Source of the DNA: Fennellomyces sp. T-0311
Lineage: Eukaryota > Mucoromycota > Mucoromycetes > Mucorales > Lichtheimiaceae
Direction of reading: 5' to 3'
DNA length: 64,000 nucleotides
Assembly (NCBI GenBank): GCA_025266875.1
Contig: JALLLT010000036.1
Span: 124,001-188,000, forward strand
Positions within the stretch are counted from its first letter, which is position 1, and each line of letters begins with the position of its first letter. A program made the translations under genes and the position numbers. The notes beneath the pieces were generated by a model that was given only the letters and a program-made list of their open reading frames with translations, did no database searches and was not told the DNA's origin. Shown here one piece after another: positions 23,080-35,384 of the stretch.

Positions 23080-25681
23080 ATGGTTCAGTCAATTGAGCAA
23101 CAAGCCATCAACACCGTCCGTGTCCTTGCCGCTGATGTTGTCCGCGGTGCCAACTCTGGCCATCCTGGTAAATAGCAATCATCATAAAGCGCGTCGCTTG
23201 TTTTGTTGAATTATGACTCACCGCAAAAAAAAAAAAAAATTATAATCAAAATCACTACTAGGTGCTCCTATGGGTTGCGCTCCCATGGCCCATGTCCTCT
23301 TCAACAACTTCATCACTGGTATGTTGATGATCCGTTTACCGGGGAAAACGTAAACTGATTGTTTTGTAAAACGTTAGGTAACCCCAAGAACCCCAACTTC
23401 ATCAACCGTGATCGTTTCGTCCTCTCGAACGGCCACGGCTGTGCTCTCCTATACGTCTACCTCCACCTTTTGGGTTATGATGTCTCCATGGATGACTTGA
23501 AGCAGTTCCGTCAAGTCGGTAGCAAGTGAGTTTGACAAAAAGTGTCACAGTAATGATTCTGACACGCATCACAAGGACTCCCGGTCATCCCGAATCCAAC
23601 GATACCGAGGGTATTGAAGTCACCACCGGTCCTCTTGGTCAAGGTATGACAAAATATGCCTTTTAACGTATTAGCATTGTTTAACATGATTGTTACAAAA
23701 AATAGGTATCTCTAACGCTGTCGGTTTGGCTGCTGCGGAGGCTCAGTTGGCTGCTACCTTCAACCGTCCCGGCTACGAGTTGATCAACAACTACACCTAC
23801 ACCATCCTCGGTGACGGCTGTCTCCAGGAAGGTGTTGCCGCTGAGGCTGTTTCGCTTGCTGGGTAAGGATCATCCATGAAAACAGGGGTTGGAAATAAGA
23901 GGGTGAGGGTGTTAATACGAAAGACAACGTTTTATAGTCACTGGAAGCTCGGCAAGCTTATTGCTTTGTATGACGACAACTCGATCACTATCGATGGTGA
24001 CACTGCCGTGTCCTTCACTGAAGATGTTGCCAAGCGTTTCGAATCGTACGGTTGGCACGTGTTGACCGTCGCTGACGGTGACAACGACATTGCTGCCATC
24101 CAGGCTGCTGTTGCTGAGGCCAAGTCCGTGACTGATAAGCCCACTATCATCAAGATCAAGACCACTATCGGTAAGGTTTTGTTAGCTGTCAACCTTATTG
24201 ACGATGATGGCGTCATAAAAAAATATTTCGGAGATTGGCTGATACATTGATGATTAGGTTACGGTTCCTTGTTGCAGGGTGAGGAGAAGGTTCACGGTGC
24301 ACCTTTGTCTGGTAAAGTTTTATTTTTTTCACATGAACGAATGTTTTGGAAGAAATAACTGACGTGCAATTCATTCCATTCCAGGTGACGACATCAAGCA
24401 GGTCAAGGAAAAGTTCGGTTTCAACCCCGAAGAGACCTACGTCGTTCCCAAAGAGGTTAGTCCAATCAACTGTATGATCTTTTAATTCTTTGCATTAATC
24501 TCTATGCTTCTGCCAAGGTCTATGAACTCTACGCTGCCCGTGCCGCCGCTGGTGCCGCCGCTGAGGCTGAATGGAACGAGCTGTTCGCCAAGTACGCCGA
24601 GGCATTCCCTGCTGAGGCTGCTGAGTTCAAGCGCCGTGCTGCCGGTGAGCTTCCTGAAGGCTGGCAATCTGCCCTTCCTCGCTTCACTCCCGCCGACCCT
24701 GCTGTCGCCACCCGCAAGTTGTCTGAGGGTGTCTTGACTGCCCTTGCTGATAAGGTTCCCGAGTTGTTGGGTGGCTCTGCTGATCTGACTGGTTCCAACT
24801 TGACCCGCTGGAAGCAGGCTGTTGACTTCCAACATCCCTCGACCGGCCTCGGTGACTACTCTGGTCGTTACTTCCGCTATGGTGTCCGTGAACACGCCAT
24901 GTTCGCCATCATGAACGGCATGGCCGCTTATGGCGGTAACATCATCCCCTACGGTGGTACCTTCTTGAACTTCTTGACCTACGGTTGGGGTGCTGCCCGT
25001 TTGTCTGCTCTTTCCCACCTCCGCGTCATCTATGTCATGACCCACGACTCCATTGGCCTGGGTGAAGATGGTCCTACCCATCAACCTATCGAGACCTTGG
25101 TCTTGACCCGCAGCACTCCCAACATGCTCACTTTCCGTCCTGCCGATGGTAACGAAGTCTCCGGTACCTACTTGGTTGCTTTGGAGAACGCCCACCGTCC
25201 CTCCGTCGTTGCCTTGTCGCGTCAGAACTTGCCCCAGCTCAACGGCTCATCTGTCGAAGCCGTCCAGAAGGGTGCTTACGTTCTCCAGGACGCTGCCGAT
25301 GCGAAGGTTGTCTTTGTCGCCACCGGTTCGGAAGTCTCGCTTGCCGTTGAGGCTGCTAAGCTTTTGGCTGACCAGGGCGTTGCTGCTCGCGTTGTCTCCA
25401 TGCCTTGCTCTGAACTCTTTGATGAGCAGCCTGTTGAATACCGCAAGTCTGTCTTGCCCGCCGGTTTGCCTGCTGTCTCTGTCGAAGCCCTTGGTACCTA
25501 TGGCTGGGAACGCTATGCCCATGCTCAAGTCGGTATGACCTCCTTCGGTGCTAGCGGCAAGATCAACGATCTTTACAAGAAGTTCAACATCACCGCTGAA
25601 GCCGCCGCCGCCAAGGCCCAGGCCGTCATTGCTCACTACGCCAAGGCTGGCTATGTTCCTGAACTCGGCCTTGAGTTCTAA
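23080..25681 (+). CDS. TKL1: Transketolase
   Basis: Nine exons: 23080-23167, 23262-23318, 23378-23525, 23576-23643, 23706-23862, 23938-24170, 24258-24311, 24385-24455, 24518-25681 (679 aa, the usual length). Transketolase moves two-carbon units between sugar phosphates in the non-oxidative pentose phosphate pathway, using thiamine diphosphate and a divalent metal. The N-terminal domain shows [20 protein letters not shown], the GDG of the thiamine-diphosphate motif at residues 156-158 and [10 protein letters not shown]. The pyrimidine-binding domain shows [20 protein letters not shown] and [15 protein letters not shown], and the C-terminal domain RVVSMPC. Codon use is strongly biased to C/T-ending codons, as in highly expressed genes. 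Introns are concentrated in the first half, and the last exon is 1.16 kb. Several introns fall inside glycine codons. Confidence 0.98.
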
Positions 25682-25943
25682 ATGCATTCTGATTTCTCGT
25701 TTGTATAATTTCCCCCTTACCCTTCCTCTTTACAAAGAGTGCATGTATTATAATCTCTAAAACAGATCAAGACACATGATTTGAAAATAATAATAAAAAA
25801 AAAGAAAGCATCTTGTTGCTACAGGGAAAAAAACGTGCGTATTGTATGTATTGTGCGTATTGTATGTAATGTTTTGTGTGTATATACGGAAGAGATGGGT
25901 GAGTGGAGAATGAACCTCTATATTAATAAATAATGCTTTGTCA

Positions 25944-27392
25944 TTAGAGACGTGATGGAGTGTCGTCGGTGTCGTCGTCGTCGTCTTCTTCACGGATGGT
26001 CATAAGTTTCGATGGAGTACTGGTGCTGCCCAATTGTTCCATGTTGAGTAGATTGGTATTATCCGTGGGTAATGAGGCCATTGTCCGCTTGACCCATTCG
26101 CTTTCCATTCTAAATATAACCCAGACCCATCGGCGAATGACCTCCAGCAATTCCATCACAAAAATACTGCCTTCCAGCCGCTGGACATACAAATGTGAGC
26201 TGAGTTTGAGACTCCAGGTAGTACGAAGGAGAAAGTCGATCACCATTGCTGCGTAATAGGGTCCAGAATCGTTGAACTGCAACTGGCGTCGAATGCGAAC
26301 AATAGGTGACGAGTGATGATGGTAGTGATGTTGATGCGCCTGATTGGTTGACACGGTCGTGTGTGATTCTGTGGCAAGATGGACCAAATTCCAATCCACT
26401 GAAATGTCCCACCAGAACGAGTACATGGAATTAAAGAATACACATACCATCCTATACGATCAATGTGTTGAGTTGAATGCTTGCGTTGTCATTGTATGGA
26501 TCCCACTTACCAGAGGCGAAAGAGGTTGATCTCGTTGATCCACCATGTTTCAGGTACTGATCCAGTGGCAGCCACCCATCGATCTGCGTGCTTTTGAGAT
26601 GCAGAGAGAAGAATGACTGGGAATGCAGATGCATACTTTAGCGCGTTCCAGAGATGTCGCTTGCATTGGCCACCGGATTCAAGAAACTCTGAAAGACACT
26701 GTCTTAGTCGGATCAAATATGGCAAACTACATGTGAAGATTCGTGTCAGGAAAACTTTTGAATGATCTACTTCATTTTACGTTACCATATCAGAAATGGG
26801 ACAAACTTATCCCTGTAACATTCGTCGTAGCCATCTTGTTCTGCGCAAAACGTCCCAAAAAGATCACCAAACACGTTCGAGAAGCTCGTGAGGATATCAG
26901 CCAAAATAATATCACCAAAATAGACAGGCGTAAACACGCTAAGTGACAAAAGACGTCGCAACACTCTTAAAAAAACGTTAAAAATAAATTTAGAAAAAGG
27001 AAAAAAAAACCCAAGGATCGAACATACCTTAAGAACCGTTCACGTTCCTTGCGATACAAATTCTTGCCGGGCCAAAAGACAAAAATAAGAACGGCAAAAT
27101 ATGTCATTCTGGCAACCCAAAGCGATGGCACGATCCAGTAGCAGCAGATGCTTGTGACAATCACGGTAGACATTATGCCAGCCATTGCGAATATAGGTCG
27201 ATAAAGAGGTACATTCTTTTCCACAGGATGAATTTGTAATAGCTGTGCGGAATCAATGTGCTGCTTGCTCAGAAGGTACAGGTTGAACCCCCAGCCCCAC
27301 AGGCCGATGCAAAAGATGACAATCGGTCTGTACATTGATGCTGGCAACATGTTGTAGAGTAAGGAGTTGTATCCTACACTACCAGTATCCAT
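25944..27392 (-). CDS. ERD1: EXS-domain membrane protein, ERD1-like
   Basis: Four exons in transcription order: 27392-27028, 26965-26786, 26726-26511, 26451-25944 (422 aa). There are six or more hydrophobic segments. Motifs of the EXS domain are present: FTPVYFGDIILADILTS in the middle, LPYLIRLRQCL, and NSMYSFWWDISVDWNL. There is no SPX domain at the N-terminus, so it fits yeast Erd1 rather than Syg1/XPR1. Erd1 is a Golgi membrane protein needed for retention of ER lumenal proteins and linked to Golgi phosphate recycling. The C-terminus is acidic (a run of Asp). The frame stays open upstream to a GTG at 27470, but the Met at 27392 is the first ATG. It is convergent with transketolase, 262 bp between stops. 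Confidence 0.88.
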
Positions 27393-27605
27393 GGCAACAG
27401 GAACGTATATCGTGGGGAATGCTGCTAAATCGTGTAATCTTGCACTAAAGTGCTGTTTTCTTTTCCCCACACGGAGGACACGAGCAAAAAAGTATAGAAA
27501 GAGAAAGGACTGAATTTAAATTAAGAAACGGGACATTAACAACGTCGATCCCCAGCACCAGCCAATATAAATTTGATCGATACAATTTTATATACAGGAC
27601 ACTAC

Positions 27606-29077
27606 TCATTGTGCCTCTCGTGGTATAGGTGGTTTGCTAGATATGAGTGGTGGAAGTTTGATAGTAACCATACGAGATTCCGTGGAAGGAGGAGCGAAGG
27701 CGTCAGCTATGTGTGGAAGGGATATACGGCGTCGTTTTGCTTCGCCTCCTTGTACCTCATCCTGATCATTTCCAGCACGGAATACTGTGGAGTAACTTTT
27801 GGTCATTGGAGGGTATGAATTGGAAGCCTCACCGGGGCTGTTAAATTTGGGCGTATTCGGCAGCACTCGGAATTCATGGTCATGTTCAAGCTGCTGTGAA
27901 GATAGATTATTTGGATCAGGCGATCTGCGTATTTTTTGGCATTGTTCTTGCAGGAGATCTACTACAATACAAGTCAAATCAATATTCACGTTCGCTTAAT
28001 TGCATGCATTTAAATAAGACAAATAGCAGAAAAACTTACATCGTTCGATATGCTCGTGTCCCGCTTTTGCTATTGAAATGAGTTTACGTCATGCCATTTT
28101 TCTCTCTTTTCCTGCGGCTAATCTAAAAAAAATTAACTTTACCTTGACCGAGTGTGACTTTGGCAAGAGATAGTAAGGCACAAAGCGTCTGCGTGTGAGA
28201 AAGTAAAGTAGCATCTGGTAAGTGCCGTGGAATAATTTCCTAATGGGGTCTCTTATGAAAAAAAAATTAAGAACCTCATTTTGCCGTGTTTGTGTTAAGC
28301 GCAGTTGCAAAATGCAGTCATGTGCTGTGGCTGTCTTTGCCTCCATTTCTTGCATGGTGTTTTCGATTCGCGCGAGACGAGCCGGGACTTCGTCATCTTC
28401 GGCTCCCGGCGTAATCATTTTGCTTGGCGCGGACGAAGAGGATGGCGAAGACCCGTTGGAAAGGACGGGATCAGAAAGCGGCTGACGGCAATGGCCTCGT
28501 TTTCGTACAATGTGGTGTAACAAATGGCTGGAGTCTCGACGGAAACAATCGTGTCGGAACTGCCAGCCCTCTGAGGTTGGGCGCTGGTCGCATAGATTTG
28601 AGTTTGCTGAGACTTCGGAATCGCAAACCTTACGAAAGCCATATACTAAGCCAAAGAAGTTAACCATACAATAGCAGTATAAAAATAGCGAATCAAGCAG
28701 AAAAAGGGAATTTACAGTTGAGCTGCCGAACAAAACTTTGCCAGTTGTTATGCTTGAAATACTGAGGGAGCACCGATTTGGCGAACGCCGCTGCATCGGG
28801 GACGTATATCTTTTGACCATTATCCGCCCAGCAAGCATAACTATCCGTGGCGCTGTCGTTTATGATGCTAAAAGGAAGGCAACGCAGGTAGGGAATGCGG
28901 CAATAGAGAGAAGATGTTCGTAAGATGATTGATTCCAAAGTCAACGTGAGAGGGAGAGAGAAAGAGAGAAACGTACAACCAAAGCTTTTTGACAAAACTG
29001 GGCAGAGTTTTTCGTCGCTGTAGCTCGCCTTGCAGCTGCGGTTTTTCCTCTTCGAAAACCAGCTCGTTTATTTCCAT
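27606..29077 (-). CDS. Heat-shock-factor-type transcription factor
   Basis: Six exons: 29077-28977, 28867-28716, 28645-28275, 28239-28143, 28069-28040, 27961-27606 (368 aa). The HSF DNA-binding domain occupies about residues 22-105: LPSFVKKLWF, the recognition-helix region FKHNNWQSFVRQLNLYGFRK, and a closing FRRDSSHLLHHIVRK. A heptad region RLARIENTMQEMEAK follows, then a basic patch AKRRRISLP in the C-terminal third. HSF-type factors bind inverted GAA repeats; which subfamily (Hsf1, Skn7 or Sfl1-like) is unclear, and there is no receiver domain. The intron between exons 3 and 4 would be only 35 nt, but removing it restores a frame that stays coherent through two more introns. Exon 5 is 30 nt. 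The start lies shortly before the domain, as usual for short fungal HSFs. Confidence 0.85.
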
Positions 29078-30030
29078 GTACTTCGGAGGTGTGTTGTGGG
29101 GGGAGTAAGCGATAGCAGTCGAGTCACCGAAACAGAAAAAAAAAAGAAATAAGGAGAAGGAACAGATGGGAACCGAATATCAGCGAATTTTGGGTGCTGT
29201 ATCACAGAAGATCCAGTAAGTCGGGACTCCAAACGCGTCATATTGGGGTTCTAGAGTGTCGTCACTGCTTCTAAATTTCCTTTTGTAGGCTCAATAAGAT
29301 TCTTTTCCTCACCAAGATGGCAGTGTGTTTTGAGATTTATAAAGAGACGGACACGGTCTGCAGTGTACAAACAAAAGCCCCCGTACCGGTACTGTCAGGA
29401 TCACGTCCAGCGCGCTTTGGCTTAGGGCTATCGTCATACAACGGAAAAAACACAAAAAAAAGTCAGCGACCCGCATTTTTGGGACCATAGCCTGACCCCG
29501 ATATGTACTAGTACCATCCAAACGCCCATGGGAGAAATACCTTTTTTCCCTGTTTTGTTCGTGTGAGTAGCACATTTTTCACCAGAACATTCTTTCCATA
29601 TGAATGCTTCGCGGTGGTTTTTTTTTATACTCTGAGACGTCAGCCTCATCTGTAGCTGGGGAACCGTTACTAAACGGCCGACTGCGAGTGATCTAATTCA
29701 CCAGCCACGTGCTGCGAGAATCCAGAAGCCATTATGCTCGTTTCCGCCCGATGGGGTCAAACACTGCGATCATCGGGCGATACTGGTAGGTTATGCAAAT
29801 CGCGTCTCTCTCTCTTTTTTTAAGCTGCAGCCCTAGTTACTCTCTCCGGTCTCGCCCCCTTACGATCACACATCCGTTTCCCCGCTGTTCTATGCAAAAG
29901 TGATGTGTAAAGATCGCAACCGACCACACAAATGGATCTATACAAAAGCAATTACTTTATTTTGTTGCTGTTTTAGGTTATGCTTGGGTTTTGTAGGTGC
30001 GTTACAACAAAAAAAAAAGTGCAGCAGCAC
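29078..30030. other. Intergenic region upstream of the HSF-type gene
   Basis: No gene seen. It holds the 5' flank of the HSF-type gene and the 3' flank of QCR9. Small open frames around 29309-29649 (-) lack domains. A CTCTCTCTCT run occurs near 29806. Confidence 0.5.
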
Positions 30031-30314
30031 TTATTCCTGAGCGTACTTGTCCTTGATATCCTTCCATTGTTTCTATCGTAAAAAACAAAAAACAATCAGC
30101 GTCTGCGTTCGATTCATTCCCAAAACACACGGATCCATGGATTGAAACTTACGCCCTTGTTCAAATCGTCCCAGATTTTGTTGGAGGCCGTGTCGAAGCC
30201 AACTTCGAATGCAATGGCCGAGACGAAAATGGTGGCAACGAAAGCAGAGTTCTTGCGGAAGAAGGTGTTGTAAATGGTACGCGAGAGACCAGACGAAGCA
30301 GCGGCGGCAGGCAT
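30031..30314 (-). CDS. QCR9: Cytochrome bc1 complex subunit 9
   Basis: Two exons, 30314-30153 and 30072-30031 (67 aa). The sequence contains IYNTFFRKNSAFVATIF, then AFEVGFDTASNKIWDDLNKG and a short basic tail KQWKDIKDKYAQE. This is the single-helix QCR9/UCR 7.2-kDa subunit of mitochondrial complex III. One membrane helix spans roughly residues 18-38, with the N-terminus in the matrix in known structures. The length matches the family (about 60-70 aa). The second exon encodes only 13 residues, so it is easily missed. It is divergent from the G-alpha gene, and CCAAT boxes lie in the shared upstream region. Confidence 0.93.
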
Positions 30315-31021
30315 TGTTTTAGAGTGGGGGTTTGGAGTTAGAGGATTCTTTTGGCCCGTCGGGGCTTCCCATCCCATCAAAGAAAAACAAAAAGGCCCAT
30401 GCTGACATCACCGACTGCTAAACTCCGCTATATGCCGCATCAGGTTGAGCACTGGGTGATTCACGTCCCCGTGCTTCCAATTCATGCAATTTTTTTTTTG
30501 CGAAAGTTCCATGGTTTTGCAGCAGGAGTACATGGAAGACATATGCTCTCCAAGCAAAAGATGAATCCAGAACGGACAATGGTCCGCGAAAAAGCCAGGG
30601 GCGACAAGTTAAAAATGGCAGTCGATCGAACAAAGACCCCACAAACGAGAAAACAAAGAGCAATCCTCGGCCCCATCATAATTATGATGAAATACGGCGA
30701 AAGCTAGGGAAAAGAATCCCCATTGAAGGAGACATGGGAGCAGCGCTAGAATGCCACATACTGCCCAATAAGGTAATGGCCCAACACGACCAAGGGGAAC
30801 AAAGGCCTCCGAGCATGACAGCGGACAAGTAACATTGCTAGTGGCCCATGATTTCTGCATGACTGGAAAGCATTGTATAAAGGAATCAGATGGCCACGCC
30901 CGCGAGGGAGAGCCAATAAGGCTTGACGCCATAAAAGAAGGGTCTTGGCCCACTTTATATAAGACCTAGGTACCAGTGTCGTTTCATAAAACGCGCAATT
31001 GTAAGCCTACAGTCGCATACA

Positions 31022-31046
31022 TGCACGCACGCACGCACGCACGCAC
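31022..31046. repeat. (ACGC)n microsatellite
   Basis: About six GCAC/ACGC units followed by ACATAC-type repeats, in the leader region of the G-alpha gene. Confidence 0.9.
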
Positions 31047-31207
31047 ATACACACATACATCAATACATACAGAATCCCACACTCCCTCTCCTTTGAGCCA
31101 AGTTCATTTTCTTTCCTTTCTACCTCCACACAGCGCTAGCACAGCTAGGGGACATCGTTCCCTTCCTTCTCTCAGCCGCTATTTCCCTTCAAAACAGATC
31201 TGGCCTT

Positions 31208-31209
<2 letters not shown>

Positions 31210-31241
<32 letters not shown>
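31210..31241. repeat. (TC)n microsatellite
   Basis: About 16 TC units in the 5' region of the G-alpha gene. Confidence 0.95.
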
Positions 31242-31245
<4 letters not shown>

Positions 31246-31495
31246 ATCTCACCCCGTATAGATCTACTATATATAAAAAAACGCTTTACCACTAGCTAGC
31301 GCCTGAAATCACCACATCCCAGTAGATGTTGGCTCGACCACCGAAAATTGCCCTCAAACACCAACAACCATTATGAATATTGTGCGCTCGAAGCTGCTCC
31401 AAATCTACCTTCCTCAGGTCTTTCGCTTTCAAAGGTATGTGCGGTGCATGACAAAAAAAAAGAAAGTTTATTTAATGAAAACTTTATGTACCAGC

Positions 31496-33188
31496 ATGGG
31501 CTTATGTCATACCGAAGAAGACACAAACAACATCCAACGCAGTACAGAGATCGATAGACAACTAGAACGCGACCGTGGTCGCCGAGAAAAAGAGTATAAA
31601 ATCTTACTTCTCGGTAAGCCTTTCATCTCCCCTTGTCTTTCTATTGGAAGCTGCTTCGAAGCTCATTTGTGCCCGGCCGATTTTATACATATATATATAT
31701 ATCTCTTAGGGAGTGGTGAATCGGGAAAATCGACGATCCTTAAACAGATGAAAATTATTAACCAAAACGGGTATACGAAGCAAGAGTTATTTTCATGGCG
31801 GGTGATTGTGTATCGCAATATTGTCGAATCGGCCCAGGCATTGATGCAAGCCGTATCTGATTTTGCGCTTGGCTTTGAAGTAGAAGAGAACGAGGTATAC
31901 TACATAAGAGAAAAAAAAGGGCCCGATAAAAGTGGCTAATAATGACCACTCATGATACTTTTCTTTTAAGGAGCATGCTCGACGCATACTAGAGTACCAA
32001 GTATCTGGCGACCCAAAATTTGAATTGGACACCGAGCTGGTCGATGCCATAGAATCGATATGGAAAGACTCTACGGTGTCGTTGTGCGTCGAGGAAAGAA
32101 GACACGAGTTTTATTTGATGGATTCGGCACCCTAGTATGTTGTTGAGCTACGAAAAAAAGGGGAAGTGATCGCCCCTACACAGACGTCACTCTTCTTTTT
32201 TTTCATCCCACCCATCCTCCTAATATTCTTTTCATTGCCTCGACTGTAGCTTTTTCACAGAAATAAGACGCATTGGCGATCCTAACTATATTCCAACGGA
32301 ACAGGACGTCTTGCGGGCAAGACTGAAATCAACAGGTATCACGGAAATCCGCTTCCAATTGGGAGGTCTTTTTATCCAGTAAGTCCGAGGGATAAGGGGG
32401 GAGCCATTGCTAAAGAAAAAAAGAGTTAAAGTATGTCAACAAGATTATTGACAGTCTAAATTGTTTTAGCATGTTTGATGTCGGAGGCCAGAGATCAGAA
32501 AGGAGAAAATGGATTCATTGCTTTGACTCTGTTGCATCAATCATATTTTGCGTTGCCCTGAGCGAGTATGATCAAGTACTTTTAGAGGAGTCTCGACAGG
32601 TAATTCTGTTCGTGATGGCCGTCTCTACTTTTCATTTTTTTACTAACATTCTGAACCAGAATCGTATGCTCGAAAGCTTATCCCTTTTTGAGTCAATCGT
32701 CAACAGCCGATGGTTCATACACACATCCATCATGCTTTTCTTGAATAAGGTTGACCTATTCAAGAATAAAGTAATGCGCGTACCATTGCAAAAGTACTTT
32801 CCAGATTATGGAGGTAAGCATTCTCCTCTCCCCTCAAAACACGCCCGCTTGCCATCCAACCATCATGTAACAATTTTTTTATCTAGGAGGTAAAGATGCA
32901 AACAAGGCCGCAAAATATATCTTGTGGCGCTTTTTACAAACAAACAGAGCAAAACTTAATATATACCCACAGTAAGAAGAATATCCACGGAACATTCTAA
33001 GCAAGGTCACTAACCAATTCGGATAAACATTATGCAGCTTGACACAAGCAACAAACACCTCGAATGTAAATAGAAGCAGTACATATCTGGATGACACTAA
33101 CACGACCGATACTTAGATTCGTTTCGTCTTTGCTGCTGTAAAGGAAACCTTACTGCAGAATGCCCTGCGAGACTCTGGCATGTTGTGA
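31496..33188 (+). CDS. Heterotrimeric G-protein alpha subunit
   Basis: Nine exons: 31496-31613, 31710-31894, 31971-32134, 32250-32378, 32470-32599, 32660-32813, 32887-32971, 33038-33065, 33117-33188 (354 aa). The start was chosen at MGLC: Gly2 for N-myristoylation and Cys4 for palmitoylation. Guanine-nucleotide motifs are complete: GSGESGKST from Gly40, switch-I Arg180 and Thr184 (RLKSTGI), [13 protein letters not shown] with catalytic Gln206, NKVD at 271-274 and TQATNTSN near the end. The C-terminus LRDSGML lacks the Cys at position -4, so it would not be a pertussis-toxin substrate. It transduces signals from seven-helix receptors, in fungi usually pheromone or nutrient sensing. Exon 8 is only 28 nt. 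The helical-domain insert follows switch-free residues 60-150 as usual. Confidence 0.96.
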
Positions 33189-35384
33189 ATACATTTTTCT
33201 CTTCCTTCAATCTCCTCATTGCTGTTTTCCCTATCATCGTAATGCAAATTTACCATCTACTCTCTCCTCCCTTTGTACAAACTAATACTCTCCCTCCCTT
33301 CACCAATTTCGCTTTTTTTTTTCTCTTCGGAAACTCCTTTGTTGGGGAAAGAAAAATCCAAGGATACTTCTTACATAGCTTAGTGTAATATTTACAGACG
33401 TCCATTTTTCACTTTACTACTTTTGGAATATCGTTACTTAAAGTACATTTTACAAGATAGTGCATAAGGAATGGTCCCACAGTCTTCTTGTTAATAGCGT
33501 GGACACTGAAAAAGTTTGAAATTCGACAAGAAAAAACGCAAGCTCGTCCTGTCCAACAATTCGGTTTCACTTGCAAGGGGCAGCTACCCAAAAGTTTTTA
33601 ATTACTTTCTTTCAATTCGACCTGACAGCGACATTACCTTACTTGGAAATCGGGGGTCGCGCTGCATCAGCTTCTCTATGTACCCACTATTCAAATCCGA
33701 CGCATACCAACAACTCGGTAAGTCCATTGCATCATGTTCCGACGTTGTAGGTTCAGTGATCGAACACTTTACAACCCAGTCTATTCCAAAAGCGGCTGCC
33801 GAACACTTTGTTTGAAATCTCTTGTGCTCAGTACATAGATACCATTACCTGTACACTCGTGGAGAAAAAGTGCAAATGCGTCGAGGGCGTCATTGCCCGA
33901 GCTATCGATATTCTGTCGCCAACGCATTACACAGCTTCATTATATGCCACTCCGTCTTGCATATATAGAAAATCTGTTCTCAAACGATGTATCGAGGACG
34001 AAGTCATCATTGGTATAATCGTTGAATGCCACTTTATCATTCCCCAGAGATTTGCTCAAAGCATCGTAGTATCTATTTTAGGCAGACTTTGACGTGTGAT
34101 TACGGATTTAATCGATGGTGGACACAATGGACGAAAATCGCGTCCGTGAATACCCGCAAGCTTTATTGAAACAGTTCAATAACTCTTCACCTCATCCAGA
34201 ATGCACCGGGAATGACTTTGTGATTATGCTAACATACATGCCACATATATAGTAAAAAGCGATTAATAGTATGGCACCATAGCTAAATGCAAAAGTCAAC
34301 TGATGCTTTGATGCAAGTAGATGATGTGAACTCCAGTCAGCGTGAACGATACAAAAGTGGTAAGTTGACGGGAAGAAGAAGGAAACCCAACCCACGAAAA
34401 CCATATTAACTTCCTGGTTACAATGCTCCATGGATACATTGATAAACTTGGATTCGTATCGAGCTACAGTAACGACCTGCACTAGCATTTTAAGCAAGTC
34501 GACCAATCAATTCCTACTTTTTCTGACACCGCCACGACATCTACCCCAGGATGTCAGCCTACGTACGTATCTGTACCCAATTTAATGCTTCCTCAGGAAT
34601 TCTAAAGCTTTTTCGAGAACGCTTTTGACATGTATTTGTTTTATATTGCCTCGCTGGCGGCAATGAATTTGTGCGAATGACTACAGTAGCAGATCATTAT
34701 AACCAATTTCACGAGGGCAGCACTGCTTTGCATCCGCACTGGATTTCATGCTTCCCTGGCTGCGATAATCACAATCCACTCTGGCCACAGCTTTGGGAAA
34801 AGCATCTGTGACACCAAACACGTTTTCGCTTGCATGAGATGCAGATAATTCCGACACCAATGACCCAGGAATCGCGTTATTCACCAGGAGTGGTCGATAG
34901 CTTGCCGGCAGAACTGTTTCTCATTTTGAAATGGACACTTACAAATTCTCGCCTGACTTTCTAATGAGCCCCACAGCATAAATCAATGGCATGACTTTAA
35001 TATCAATTGTTGAGCGCAACAACGATAGCGATAGATATGCTGACCCAACTGGACCCCAAACGCTTGCAAATCCTTGCTGCTCTCAGCTGAAGCAGTTCCT
35101 CGGTATACCCAGCAATTATAAAGCTAGCGATGGCCTGGAGATATATCATCCTTTATCTTCCTCTTGTGGGAACTCTTGGAAACCCAACAGCGGATCCTGT
35201 TTTATAAAAAAACGCCAATTTCTCAAAATAACGGCGCTTATGTGGTTTGGGGTTATTTCCAAAATGCTGTCTTTCTTGCTTTTGTGCGACCTATGATTTA
35301 ACCATGTGAAAGCTTAGTTGGCGGATCCTATATATGTAACACTTCTTTAACCCCTTTTCCGTTCCTTTTTTTGGTTGTCAAGAC
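33189..35384. other. Gene-poor region between G-alpha and the lipase gene
   Basis: About 2.2 kb, AT-rich. Two overlapping plus-strand frames (33516-33815 and 33808-34092) and one at 34991-35296 are protein-like in composition but have no recognised domain and no clear splice joins. They may be a decayed gene. Nothing else was supportable. Confidence 0.45.

Larger units (their letters stand above)
30315..31495. promoter_or_regulatory. Shared upstream region of QCR9 and G-alpha, with CCAAT boxes
   Basis: CCAAT occurs at 30477-30481, 30765-30769 and 30913-30917. The HAP/NF-Y complex uses CCAAT to control respiratory-chain genes in fungi, so a role for QCR9 is plausible but inferred. The right half is the long leader of the G-alpha gene, with microsatellites. 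The open frame continues upstream of the G-alpha start but without the lipid-modification motif. Confidence 0.45.

Noticed and set aside
33516..34092. Two overlapping frames that might form a gene
   Set aside because: Protein-like composition, but different frames with no splice sites to join them and no recognised family; at best a relic.
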